Of a stretch of 64,000 nt of DNA, positions 9,685 through 21,101 are shown piece by piece. The stretch covers positions 7,440,001 to 7,504,000 of the forward strand of contig JAGPXD010000002.1 in the NCBI GenBank assembly GCA_020746995.1. Reading direction: 5' to 3'. The position numbers and the translations under genes are program-made. The DNA is from Plectosphaerella cucumerina. Its lineage: Eukaryota; Ascomycota; Sordariomycetes; Glomerellales; Plectosphaerellaceae. A model generated the notes under the pieces. It did no database searches, had not been told where the DNA came from, and saw only the letters and a list, made by a program, of their open reading frames with translations. How positions within the stretch are numbered: the stretch's first letter is position 1; each line of letters opens with the position of its first letter.

Positions 9685-12498
9685 ATGACGGTCTTCTTGG
9701 CGTCCCTGTAAGTCTTGCGCTGCGCTGCACTGTACAACTCCCCTCTGAGGCCTGCCCCTCTCTAACAGAAAGCTCCCAGCTTCCTCCCCAAGACGGTGCA
9801 TTTCACCCTCCCCGGCTCTTCCCACAGCCGCAACACCACTGCCCGTTCCAGCCGTAAGAAGGCGCCCGCTGCCACCGACGGAACATCCACCCCCGCCGCG
9901 ACGCCAGCGCCCCCCGCCCCGAGTCTCTTCGCGCCGTTGCCCGACATCACTCCTCCCCACACGCCCACCGACGACGCCGAGCACAAGGACCTCTTCACCA
10001 ACGAGGATGGCATAAGGATCCCCCTCTCCGACGGCGAGCCCGAGCCTGAAGGCTCGCCCGTTGACAAGGGCTCCCCCCGCTGGGGCGCTAGCACCCGCCA
10101 GCCAAAGTCGCGCGCCAACTCGCCCCCGCCCGCCATCATTGCTGAGCACAGCAGGACCCTCGAAAAGGCCAGGGAGCTCGGGCGCCAGGGCGTCATCCAG
10201 CCGCGCGCCCTGGCCCGGAGCGATAGCCACGACCGGGTCTTCGCGCACGCCACTTGGAAGGTCGTCAACGCAGACCAGGGCAACGGCGGCCTGCGCAACG
10301 CCGCCGACGCCGCCTCCCGTGATGGCAAGCTCGGCGAGTACACATGGGTCGGCACCCTGGGCATGCCCACCGACGCCCTCGAAGGCACTCAGCAGAAGCA
10401 GGACATCGAAGACCACATGGCCACCGAGCACGACATGCTCACCGTCTTCACCTCGGACAAGGACTTTGACGGCCACTACTCGCACTTTTGCAAGCAGATT
10501 CTCTGGCCTGTCTTCCACTACCAGATCCCCGACAACCCCAAGAGCAAAGCCTTCGAGGACCACTCGTGGAAGTACTACGTGAACGTCAACCGCGCCTTCG
10601 CCGACAAGATCGTCGCAAACTGGAAGCGCGGCGACGTCGTCTGGGTCCACGACTACCACCTCCTCCTCGTCCCCGCCATGCTGCGCGAGCGCCTGCCCGA
10701 TGCCAAGATCGGCTTCTTCCTCCACGTAGCCTTCCCCTCCTCCGAGGTCTTCCGCTGCCTCGCCGTCCGCAAGCAGCTGCTCGAGGGCATGCTCGGCGCC
10801 AACCTCATCGGCTTCCAGATCCACGAGTACACCCGCCACTTCCTCCAGACCTGCAGCCGTCTGCTCGGCGCAGAGGCCACCACCGACGGCCTGCAGCTCG
10901 AGGACCGCTTCGTCGACGTCGTCAATCTCCCCATCGGCATCGACCCCGTCTACATCAAGGAGCGACGCGCCACCCCCGCCGTCCGCCAATGGGTCCAGAC
11001 CATCCGCGAGCGCTACAAGGGCAAGCGCCTCATCGTCGCCCGCGACAAGCTTGACCACGTCCGTGGTGTTCGTCAGAAGCTCCTCGCCTACGAGCTCTTC
11101 CTCAATAAGCACCCTGAGTGGCGTGACCAGACCGTCCTCATCCAGGTCGCCCTCTCCGGTAGCGAGAATGGCGACCTCGACGCCGCCGTCAGCGACATTG
11201 TCACGCGCGTCAACTCGTCATGGGCCAATCTCGCATACCAGCCTGTTGTTTACTTGAAGCAGGACATCGATTTTCCCCAGTACCTCGGCCTGCTGTCCGT
11301 CGCCGACGCCCTCATGATCACCAGCCAGCGCGAGGGCATGAACCTGACCTCACACGAGTACCTCTTCTGCCAGGACGGCGAGATCTTCCCTGAGAAGAAG
11401 CACGGCTCCCTCATCCTCTCCGAGTTCACCGGTACCTCGTCCCTCTTTGGCGGCAATGAGCTGGCTGTCAACCCCTGGGACTACCGCCAGTGCTCCGACG
11501 CCATCAAGCAGGCGCTCGAGATGGGTGACGAGGAGAAGGAGCGCCGTTGGAACAAGCTTTACGGCGCCGTCATGCACCACACCGGCTCCCACTGGTTCTC
11601 CGAGTTCCTCTCGCGTCTGGATCACGTCTACGAGGAGCAGCACAGCCGCGATCACACCTCGGTGCCGCGCCTGTCCATCAACAGCCTCGCCTCGGTCTAC
11701 AAGCGGAGCGAGCGCCGCCTCTTCATCCTCGACTACGAGGGCACCCTCGTCAGCTGGGGCCCCATGAACCAGATCATCCCCGTCAGCCCTCAGCGCACCG
11801 TCGACGTGCTCAACGACCTGCTGCTCGACGAGCGCAACACGATCTACGTCATGTCCGGCCGCCGGCCCGAGGAGCTCGACCGCACCTTCCGCCGCGTGCC
11901 CAACCTCGGCCTCATCGCCGAGAATGGTTGCTTCCTCAAGGACTGTGGCAAGAACACCTGGGTCGAGATGTCGGACTCTTCGCAGATCAGCAGCTGGAAG
12001 GACTCGGTCAAGTCCATCATGACCTACTACCTCGAGCGCACGCCAGGCGCCGAGATTGAGGAACGCCGGTGCAGCCTGGTCTTCCACTACAAGAGCGCCG
12101 AGGACTACGAGTCGGCCGCGCGCCAGGCCAGTGACTGCGCCTCGCATATCAACGAGGCGAGTGAGGAGCAGCGTGTGCACGCCATCCCTCTCGACGGCTG
12201 CATCATCGTCGAGCCCATCGACTGGACCAAGACGACAGCTGCCGAGCGCATCTTTGAGGATATTCGCACGCACATGGCGCCCGACGAAGCCCACAAGGGT
12301 CCCGTCGACTTCCTCATGGTCGTCGGCGACGGCCGCGACGACGAAAAGGTCTTCAAGTGGGCCAATACGCTGGGCGAGGACAAGATCGTCAAGGACGTCG
12401 TCACCGTCAGCGTCGGCAAGAGGTGCAACACGGAGGCAACGGCCACGTTGACCCAAGGCGTCAGCGGTGAGTGCCTCCGCATCCTGTCCAAGGCGTGA
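9685..12498 (+). CDS. Trehalose synthase complex regulatory subunit, TslA/Tps3 type (degenerate GT20 + TPP)
   Basis: Two exons, 9685-9707 and 9780-12498, 913 residues. The 23-nt first exon encodes MTVFLAS and joins to the LFLPKTVHFTLPG start typical of fungal trehalose-complex subunits; without it no ATG lies at the right place. A GT20 trehalose-6-phosphate synthase-like domain is followed by a HAD phosphatase-like domain. In the GT20 part the catalytic Arg/Lys pair of active synthases (RLDxxKG) reads K431-LDHV-R436, as in non-catalytic partners. In the HAD part the DxD nucleophile motif reads D659-Y-E661-GTL, so the second Asp is Glu, and the last motif reads GDGRDDE (G859 for the usual Asp). 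Both domains therefore look non-catalytic, pointing to a structural/regulatory subunit that assembles with Tps1 and Tps2 in the cytosol rather than to the Tps2/OrlA phosphatase. Residual activity cannot be excluded. Confidence 0.85.
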
Positions 12499-13213
12499 CC
12501 AAGGACTGCGTTTGTGTCGTGCGGTTTTACTGATTTGCGTGCGTGACTTTAGGCGTTCTGTCTGCTCTTGAGCGACTTTCCATGACTTTTTGAGTATTCG
12601 CGCGCCGCGATTGCTTTTTCAGTGCATTCATTTGATCGGCCGATGATGACCCATCGCAACGGCCACACATGGGCCTCTTTGGCTACTTTCGAGCGCAGCT
12701 CCCTTGACGTACAAGCATACAGTGTAGCGTTGGAGCTGGCGTATCATGGGGAGGGTATTTTGATGGGCGTTTTGGGAGCATGGCGGGATATCAGGTTGGG
12801 GGATCACGACGCACAAACACACACAGCATGACATTTTGCGATCCCCCGCCAACATGGCACGCATTCGTTTTTTTCTTCCGCGGGCGGTACTCCGTCTTTG
12901 AGAATGGGTCGACGATGGTCGGAGGCAGGCCTTGGGCAGGGTACAGGGTTTGAAGGACGACATGAAGGGAACGACAGGGCGAGGAAGGACATGACAAAAC
13001 ATGGGGTGGACATGCGACGATAGGATGGTAGATTTCCAGGTTCCCTTGCCACGCTCTCGCGAGTATCCCCCCCCTTTTTGTCTTCACATACACACCGGCT
13101 CAGGCCCAGAGGGGCTGATGACGGCCCGGGTGGAACAGTCTTTTTATAGCGCCTTGGTACGGTAGTATGCAATGGGTTGCGGCCTTGCCTGGACTGGGGT
13201 CATTGGGCGTGTG

Positions 13214-13234
13214 GATGTCAGATGTCAGATGTCA
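13214..13234. repeat. GATGTCA heptamer, three copies
   Basis: Three perfect tandem copies of GATGTCA, immediately followed by CGACG. It lies about 550 bp upstream of the aminotransferase ATG. Confidence 0.8.
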
Positions 13235-13586
13235 CGACGCCCTTGATGTCGATTGCGTGTACGCCTTTGGTGTCGATTTCATGGACGCCCTTGAACTCGG
13301 CGCAAGGGCGTCGGTCATTTTGAAGGTGACAACCAGACGAGCTTCACGAAGGCATGCTCCGTGCACGACTCCAAATGACATCACCAGACCCTGAGTTCGA
13401 GCTGAGCTGCGACGCGTCGAGAAGAGCTGAAAGCTTTCCCATCGGACAAGTCGGCATGTGCCGGTCCAATGGGGCGCGGGGCGATTCGCGGAACTCCCTC
13501 GAAGTGTGGCCAGGGCTTGGAACGGAGAGTAAGACCCCGCTGTCCGACATCGGGGTTTGGAGGGGCTCCAATTGGGGATTTTCGAA

Positions 13587-13593
13587 TGACTCG
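13587..13593 (+). promoter_or_regulatory. Candidate CPC1/Gcn4-type site (TGACTCG) upstream of the aminotransferase
   Basis: TGACTCG differs by one base from the general amino-acid-control element TGACTCA. It lies about 190 bp upstream of the branched-chain aminotransferase ATG, a pathway known in yeast and Neurospora to be under this control. The match is short and may be chance. Confidence 0.35.
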
Positions 13594-13779
13594 GAGCTGG
13601 CGACGACCGACCCCGTCTTTCCGTCTGGTCCAGTGTCGTGCTAGTTGCTGGAGCTGGAGCTGACATTGACTCTTTTCTCTCCTACATCTCCTCATCCTCA
13701 CGACCTGACGATCGAGCATCGACTCCCCGCGAGATTTCCTCGACAAACTCCCACAGACCGATACACCCTCCCCGACATC

Positions 13780-15096
13780 ATGGCCGCCTTCCCTCCCCCG
13801 CCGGTCAACACCATTGACTGGTCCAACGTGGGCTTCAAGGTCCGCGAAGGTGTGTCCCCCTCCTGTCCACCCCTCACAGCTACACCTCTAACCCCTTTCC
13901 CCAGTCAATGGCCACATCGAGTCGACCTACTCCAAGACCACCGGCCAATGGTCCCCCCTGACCTTCGTCGCCGACCCCTTCATGCGCATCCACGGCATGG
14001 CCCCGGCCCTCAACTACGGCCAGCAAGCCTACGAGGGCCTCAAGGCCTTCCGCGGCCCCGGCGACAAGACAATCTCCATCTTCCGCCCCGACCGCAACGC
14101 CGTCCGCCTCCAGCACTCCGCCGACGTCGTCTCCATGCCCCGCGTCCCCGAATCCATGTTCCTCGACGCCGTCCGCGCCGCCGTCGCCCTCAACGCCGGC
14201 TTCGTGCCCCCCCACGAGACCGGGGCGGCCATGTACATCCGGCCCCAGCTCTACGGCTCCTCCGCCCAGCTCGGCCTCAGCCCGCCCGAGGAGTATGTCT
14301 TCGCCGTCTTCGTCATCCCTACCGGGGTGTACCACGGTGTCCAGCCCGTGCGCGCACTCATCCTGGAGGACTTTGACCGCGCCGCGCCGAATGGTACGGG
14401 AAATGCCAAGGTGGGAGGGAACTACGCCCCTGTGCTGAGGTGGAGTGACAAGGCTCGCACGGAGGGATATGGCATCACGCTTCATCTTGATAGCGCGCGT
14501 CATGAGGAGATTGACGAGTTCAGCACGAGCGGGTTCATTGGTGTGCGTCGTGAGGGAGAGGAGTTGACGATGGTTGTGCCGGACTCGACTTGTGTTATCG
14601 ACAGCGTCACGAGCCAGAGCGTCCAGGAGATTGCCAAGAGCTGGGGCTGGAAGGTTGAGAAGCGGCCGGTAAGCTTGCCCCTCGCCCTCTGACTCCGTGG
14701 CAGAAACTGACCTTGGGCGAATAGATCAACTACCGCGAACTCCCCGACTTCATCGAGGTCTTCGCTGCCGGCACCGCCGCCGCCCTCGTGCCCATCCGCT
14801 CCATCACGCGCCGCGTCGCCGCTTCGTCGCCGCAGTCCCTCCTCGTCACGCGCCCCGGCGTCGAGCGCGTCGCTGCCACCAAGGACGGCGAGGAGACTGT
14901 TACTTACATTCCCGACGAGCAGGCTGAGCCCGGCCCGCTGGCGCTGAAGCTTCTTTCGACGCTGCAGGGCATTCAGCTTGGCAAGCTTGATGACAGCTTT
15001 GGATGGCGCTTTGCTGTTTCCGAGGCTGATGGCCAGAAGGTCGCGGCTGCGGGAAAGGGGTCGAGCGAGGTTGAGACGGTGGATCAGATGGATTAG
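13780..15096 (+). CDS. Branched-chain amino acid aminotransferase (class IV PLP enzyme)
   Basis: Three exons, 13780-13849, 13905-14668 and 14725-15096, 401 residues. It transfers the amino group between leucine/isoleucine/valine and 2-oxoglutarate using PLP. The AKVGGNYAP segment carries the Schiff-base lysine (K192), and the N-terminal NYGQQAYEGLKAFRG segment is characteristic of fungal BCATs. The N-terminus (MAAFPPPPVNTIDWSNVGF) has no basic amphipathic presequence, so a cytosolic form is more likely than the mitochondrial isozyme. ToxF of the Cochliobolus HC-toxin cluster belongs to the same family, but no peptide synthetase or other cluster gene is nearby, so a primary-metabolism role is favoured. 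Intron 1 splits a valine codon cleanly. Confidence 0.9.
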
Positions 15097-16155
15097 ATTT
15101 TGGATTGGTAGAAATACAAAAGTTCATGAAACGTCGTGGTGGTGATGTTTGCTGCCGGTTGCGCGCTGGAAAGTTGGTCATTTGTGGCGATGGCCTCTTC
15201 CGCGTGCAGGGCGCGTTGGAATAGCTTCACTTATCTCGGGGTGCTTCGCGGGCCATGCGCATTGCCTTGCGGTGCTGGCCTCCAGCGCGCGGTGCATGAC
15301 CTGGCCGATGCGCGGGAACCGCATGCACACCTCGGTCAGCGCGCCTCGCCCGTTGGGTTTATAATTTGTCGTTCCTGGCCTTTTCCTCAACCGAGTACTA
15401 GCTCAGTCAGTAAGTAGGCCAGGAGTTCGTCCTAACCTCCCAGTGTGGGGGCGCAGTTAATTCAACATCTCTGTGAAATACCTGTACCACATGTTCTCCT
15501 ACAGTGGATAGGGGCGCAGGTCTTCTCAAAGGGGAGAAAGCGCCACGAGGGAGGATCCCTCACTTTTTGCATTTTTGAAAAGACCAAGATTGAAGCTATT
15601 GTTTGGAGGGGATTTAATTGTTGTAGATGTGTTGGTTAAGGCTGGGTGGCGAGATTTGTTTTGGTGGTTGCATTGGAGGGGAGGTTGGATGCCATGATGG
15701 CTTCATAGGGTGTGAGAACAGTGAGGCACTGTGGCAAAAACTGTGATTCAAGGTTGAGCGTTCAATTCCCCACCAAAACCTTTTTCACTCGCTTTTTGTT
15801 TTGTCGCATCCGCCCACGCCTCCATCACCATCCTCACGCTTGGCCTTAACATCACGACTTCTGATATTCATGGGTCCAGAAGTCCCTCCCGGCAGTTGAA
15901 GCTTATGTCATCCGCGCCATGTCAACCGTTCCTTGCGGGCTTGGCGCCTTGCTGCGCCCATGACGCCATGAGTGGATACCTCCCGCATTCAAGCTCCCGC
16001 TCCAACGCGGAAGCTGCGTCCCCACGAGGTCACGCAGCTCCTGCATCACCTGGTCTTGTCTTCCGCCTCGCGACAAGACACACGACACCCCGCCAGACCT
16101 CACCTCGCCTTCCTACAACGGTCTCGACTCCTACAAAGGGGCCTGCGACGCGATC
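15097..16155. other. Intergenic, upstream of the CSC1-like channel
   Basis: Spacer with the 3' UTR of the aminotransferase and the promoter of the channel gene. Holds a 10-bp inverted repeat (15658-15667 with 15770-15779). The first exon of the channel may start further upstream than annotated, so part of the last 200 bp could be coding. Confidence 0.45.
15658..15779. repeat. 10-bp inverted repeat closing a 122-bp segment
   Basis: GTTTTGGTGG at 15658-15667 is the exact reverse complement of CCACCAAAAC at 15770-15779, followed by CTTTTTC. The enclosed GTTCAATTCC is weakly B-box-like, but no cloverleaf can be folded, so no RNA gene is called. Confidence 0.4.
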
Positions 16156-18894
16156 ATGGAAGCGCTATTCAAAGACGACGATCGCGACGGCGGCTCGTGC
16201 CCGCCGCCCGAGTACAACAAGCCCGGGTCCACCGATCTCAAAGTCCAGCTCGCCCTGTCGCTCGTCCTCGGCGTCTCTGCATTTGTCGCATTCAGCGTAT
16301 GTCCCTTCCCAGGCCTCCCGAACCTCGCTTCCTAGCTGACGTCGTGTTCCCAGATTCTGCGACCGAGATGGTCTACCCTTTACGCCGCCCGGAAGCGTCG
16401 CCTCGACCCGCTGATAGGATTGCCCGCCTTGCCCGACAGCTTCTTTGGATGGATCCCCGGCTTGTTCAAGGTGACTGAGGAGCAGGTCCTCGCATCAGCT
16501 GGACTTGATGCCTTTGTGGTACGCATACCTGACCTAAGCACCTCGCGCCAACCGATCTGACGTGAAGCAGTTCCTCTCCTTCTTCAAAATGGCCATCCGA
16601 ATCCTCGCCATCTTGACCTTCTTCTCCTATGTCGTCCTACTGCCTATCAACCTGAAAATACCCGATCTTCACAAAAAACCAGGCGATGATCCGAAGGCAG
16701 AGTTTGCCCAACGCACCATTCTCAAGCCCCCAGGGTCGTGGGAGAACTCGGACAAGACCTTCCTGTGGACATGGCTGGTCTTCACATACTTCTTCACCGC
16801 CCTGACCATCTACATTATGAACAAGGAAACCTTCCGTGTCATTCGTATTCGTCAGGAATACCTCGGTACCCAGTCGACTGTCACAGACCGCACCTTCCGC
16901 CTCTCTGGGCTCCCCTCGAGCCTCAAGACCGAAGCCGCCATCAAGGAGCTGGTCGAGAAGCTCGAGATTGGCCAGGTCGAGTCTGTCAACCTGTGTCGCA
17001 ACTGGAAAGAGCTGGACTCTCTGGTGGAGGAGCGGGCAAATATCCTCACCAAGCTGGAAGAGACATGGAGCGTCTACATCGGCAAGCAGGCAGGGCCTGC
17101 TGTCCTGGTGCGTCGGCTCCGCCGGAGTCGCGACGCTGAATACCGGGACGAGGAGGAAGAGGGCGACCGTGTTCCGGGAGAGAACGACAGCCTTCTGAGC
17201 CCTCACAGAACCCCCGAGCTGCCGGATAGAGAGCGACCGACAATCACCCTCCGCTATGGCCTGCTCAAGATGCGCACGAAGAAGCTGGATGCCATCCACT
17301 ACTACGAAGAGAAGCTCCGCCGGCTCGACCAGAAGATACAGAACGCCAGGGACAACAATCCCGAGGCCGCCAGCACCGCCTTCGTCACCATGGACTCGAT
17401 AGCAGCGTGCCAGATGGCCATCCAGGCCCGCATCGACCCCCGTCCCGGCCATCTCCTGACCAAGCCCGCCCCATCCCCGTCCGACGTGGTGTGGGCGAAC
17501 ACCTACACGCCTAGAGGGGTGCGGCGCCTTCGCTCTTGGATCGTCACCGTCTGCGTCGCCGTCCTGACTGTCCTGTGGGTCAGCATCTTCGTGTTCCTGG
17601 CCAGCCTGCTATCCATCTGCAACCTCCGCAAGATCTTCCCCGACGCCGTCGACGTGCTCGAGCAGATCCCGGTGGTCAAGGCGCTCATCGAAACAGCGCT
17701 GCCGACCTTGGTCGCATCGCTCCTCAACGTCCTCGTGCCGTACCTGTACGAATACCTCTCCTACCAACAGGGAATGATCTCCAAGGGCGACGTGGAGCTC
17801 TCCATCATCTCCAAGAATTTCTTCTTCTCGTTCTTCAACCTGTTCATCGTCTTCACCGTCTCCTCGACAGCCTTTACCGTCTTCAACATCGTTGACCGGA
17901 TCCAAGAGTGGCTGGGTGACACAAAGGGATTCGCTTTGCTCGTGGCCACGCAAATCAACCAAATGCACATCTTCTACACCAGCTTCATCCTGCTCCAGGG
18001 CGTCGGCCTCTTCCCCTTCCGCCTTCTCCAGGTCGGCAGCATCTTGCTGTATCCGATTTATCGCATGGGCGCCAAGACTCCCCGCGACTTTGCCCAAATC
18101 ATGGAGCCGGCACTCTTCAGTTATGGCTTCTACCTCCCGACAGCACTACTCATCTTCATCCTCTGCCTCGTATACAGCGTCCTTCGCGAGGGCTTTCTCG
18201 TCCTGACGGTCGGTCTTGCTTACTTCATCCTCGGCTACTTCACCTACAAGTACCAGCTCCTCTACGCCATGGACCAGTCCCAGCACGCCACGGGCGGTGC
18301 ATGGAGGCTCATCTGCAACCGCGTTCTCCTTGGCCTGTTCATCTTCCAGCTCGTTATGGCTAGCGAGCTGGCGTTGTGGTCGGCGTTTATCCAATCGGTG
18401 CTCGTCCTGCCGCTCGTCTTCCTTACCATCTGGTACAACCACTACTTTAAGCGGCGCTTCGCCCCCCTGACGCGCTTTATTGCACTGCGCAGTATTCGAA
18501 ACGACCAGCACCTGGTGTCCGATGAGTCCGACGAGAGCGCCATCTCCTCCAACGACTTTGAGGGGCCTAGGCCGTCCCAGGGACTGCTTCGCCGCGGGAG
18601 CACGATCGACGAGGATAAGGAAAAGGGGATGAAGTTCATCAACCCCAGTCTGACGATGCCGTAGGTTCACCGAATCATTTGCCCCCCTGCTGTGAGCTAA
18701 TATCTCCCAGACTGCAGCAGCCCTGGATCTACCAGGACCCACCTCCCCCGACCGTGTCCAACTCGGAGAGCCAGAGCCAGCTTGCCGATATCACTGCCAT
18801 TCCCGAGCAGCCGCTCAATCCCGAGGGCTCGGACAGCTCACTGAGTCTTGGCGATACGCACATCTGGCGGGAAAATGGCGAGAACCGGTCTTGA
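16156..18894 (+). CDS. CSC1/OSCA (DUF221, RSN1) family membrane channel
   Basis: Four exons: 16156-16296, 16354-16518, 16571-18660, 18711-18894, 859 residues from the chosen start. Order: short N-terminus, first membrane segment (about residues 31-47, ending at intron 1), a basic loop, membrane segments near residues 109-125 and 165-185, a cytosolic domain (about 190-390) with charged helices, then a block of about seven to eight membrane segments (395-640) and an acidic, Ser-rich cytosolic tail. This is the layout of osmo/mechano-sensitive, calcium-permeable CSC1/OSCA/TMEM63 channels, called RSN1 when linked to sodium stress and exocytosis. The start is uncertain: the frame is open back to a stop at 15961 with no other ATG, so either 16156 is the start or a further exon lies upstream. 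Confidence 0.85.
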
Positions 18895-19168
18895 TTCTGG
18901 GTATTTTGTTCTTTCGATCGGGCCGACTGGACAGGGAGGATGAATCACCATGCCGGCGTGTGAACATGGGTAGCGTCAGGGAAACATCTGGCATGGCGTT
19001 GGGCGGAGCGACCTTTCTGGGAATTGAATATTCTACTCGTGTCTATTATGCTATGCTTGTCTATGTGAAGATGCCACCGAACGCCGTGGTGATGCTATCA
19101 AGAGCGCTTGAATCTCGGGGTATACTCCGGGGTCGCAAAACGCCAAATTCAAGGGGCCCATGGGCCGT
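18895..19168. other. Convergent 3' spacer
   Basis: Separates the 3' ends of the channel gene (+) and the MFS gene (-). No further feature seen. Confidence 0.5.
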
Positions 19169-21101
19169 TCAAGGGTTGCTCACGTAGCTCCTGGCGCGGC
19201 GCAGGTCATCATCCTGCTCCTCGCTCCTCAGGGGCCCACCAGTGACATCGTCGGCACCCTTTTTGCCCTTTTCCTCGTCCGAGCTTGAGGCGCTTTCGTC
19301 GTCGCCAGAGTAGGCGTACTTGCTGCGCTCGCGGATCTTGGCACCATATTTCCAGAACAGGAAGGGAATGGCGCAGCAGGCAAGGCCGAGGAACGCAAGC
19401 AGGGTGCTGGCCCATTGATCACCAAGACGGGCGTACATCTGTTCCGTGAACAGGACGACAGCGGCACCCCAGAAGCTGCGGATGCAGGTCTTGGCGGCGA
19501 GGGCCGAGGCGGCCTGGTGCTGGTACGAGTCGACGAGGTAATTGTTGGCTGAGTTGTAGAGGAAGATGAAGCCGAAACCGACGGGGAAACCGCCGAGGGC
19601 GGGTCCGATCCAGTGCAGGCGCGGGTAGGAGGTCCAGGCGAAGATGAAGAGGCCGATGGGGATGCACCAGCACGACATCATCATGGGGATGAGGCGGATC
19701 TCCGGGGGCGGGTGGCCGCCGTGGCGAGCGGCGAGGTGGAGGTAGTGCTTGTTGACCCAGGGCGCGCAGGCGGCGGAGAGTAGGACTCCAACGGCAATGG
19801 GGATGAACATGAGACCTGTGGAGGAGGCAGACCAGCCCTTGCCGCCCTGGTAGACAATGGGGTAGGCGACGAAAAACATGTAGAGCAGGCCGTAGAGGAC
19901 GGACATGTAGAGGGAGATGAGGAAGACGATGAGCTCGCCGAAGAGGAGCTGGAAGGGGCGGATGAGGAAGACGGCCAGGCGGGCGGACATGGGACGGGGG
20001 TCGAGGTCTTGCTCGGTGACGTGGGAGGGGTCGCCGGTGGACTTGCGGAGGGAGGCGGCGCGGCGGGCGAGGATGGTGGGAGCGTAGGTCTCGGGGACGG
20101 TGAAGGTGATAAGCACCCAGACGACGAAGGCGAGGATTAGCTGGATATAGTAGAGCCAGCGCCAGCCGAGGTTATCGGCGAGGAAGCCTCCGACGAGGGG
20201 GCCGACTGAGCGGTGTCAGCAAATATGTGAGTAGAAAGGGGAAGTGCGAAACGTACTGGCTGGTCCAATGAAGGGCGCTGCGGAAAAGGCAGCCATGGGG
20301 ACGCCGCGCTCCTCGTTGCGCCAGAGATCGGCGAGTGTACCGCCGACGAGGGTCATGGGGGCGGAGAAGGCGATGCCGTCGATGGTACGGCAGACGAGGA
20401 GGGTGGTGATGTTCTTTGACACGGCGCAGGGGACGATGAAGATGACGGCGAGAAGGAGTGTTGATCCGCTGGGGGGAGTCAGTATGGGGAATCAATGAAT
20501 AGGGGCACGAGTGGAGGACGCACTAGATCACTCGACGACCGTAGATCTCAGACAATGGCGCAAAAGCCATGGGTCCGATACCGAAGCCGACAACGAAGAC
20601 GGAGATGCTGAGCAGGGCGACTTCTTCGCTGACACCAAACTCTTCGGCTACGCCTTGAACGTCGGCGGTGATGACGCTGGAGCAAAAGGCGACGACGAAA
20701 CAGGTAGCTGCGACGACGAGGGTCACGTACCACCGGTAGGCGGTGGACCAGTTGCGTGGGTTTTGAGGGTCGTCGGGCACAAAGGTGACGAGCATGTACT
20801 GATCTGCGGTGGACGAGGGGCCGTCGGGCTTGCGGGCGGCAGGGATCTCGCCGCGGGGGTCCTCGGTGGTGTACTCTGCCATGTTGGCGTCGGCGGTGAG
20901 GGTGCGGTATGGCAGGGCGAGATCGAGGTTGGGGTCGCGGCGCTCTTTGGTTGAAGGCGCATGGTGCTGGGATGGTTCATGGTGCTGAGTCGTGGAAGAG
21001 GCCATGGAGGCGCGGCCGCCCATGGTGATGGGTGCGTACTGGAGATCTTCCTGGTCTGCGTCTTGAGGCGCGGCGGCCGAAGCATCGGGATGGGGAGCCA
21101 T
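19169..21101 (-). CDS. MFS transporter, DHA1 drug/polyamine type
   Basis: Three exons on the minus strand, 21101-20524, 20468-20257 and 20205-19169, 608 residues. A hydrophilic N-terminus of about 110 residues precedes twelve predicted membrane segments with a central cytosolic loop. PLSEIYGRR after the second segment is the DHA1 motif A variant of fungal drug:proton antiporters, and RNWSTAYRWYVT just before the first segment is typical of the Tpo1/Flu1-like polyamine and drug exporters. It should sit in the plasma membrane and export amphiphilic cations or toxicants by proton exchange; the substrate cannot be read from sequence. The tail is acidic and Ser-rich. It is divergent from the FMO-DUF6314 gene. 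Confidence 0.87.

Larger units (their letters stand above)
12499..13779. other. Intergenic, between the trehalose-complex gene and the aminotransferase
   Basis: Same-strand spacer with the 3' UTR of the trehalose gene and the aminotransferase promoter. It contains a heptamer repeat near 13214 and a Gcn4/CPC1-like site near 13587. No supported gene. Confidence 0.5.

Noticed and set aside
9310..11112. 600-residue open frame on the minus strand
   Set aside because: Antisense shadow of the trehalose-complex gene; its composition (Val/Gly/Leu/Asp-rich) is that of antisense GC-rich coding DNA and no domain is seen.
11350..12456. 368-residue minus-strand frame
   Set aside because: Second antisense shadow of the trehalose-complex gene.
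13780..15096. A secondary-metabolite cluster around the ToxF-like aminotransferase
   Set aside because: Neighbours are housekeeping genes; no synthetase, synthase or tailoring set is nearby.
15395..15450. tRNA-like TAGCTCAGTCAGTAAG with a downstream TTCGTCC
   Set aside because: The D stem has no partner and no acceptor stem closes; chance resemblance to an A box.
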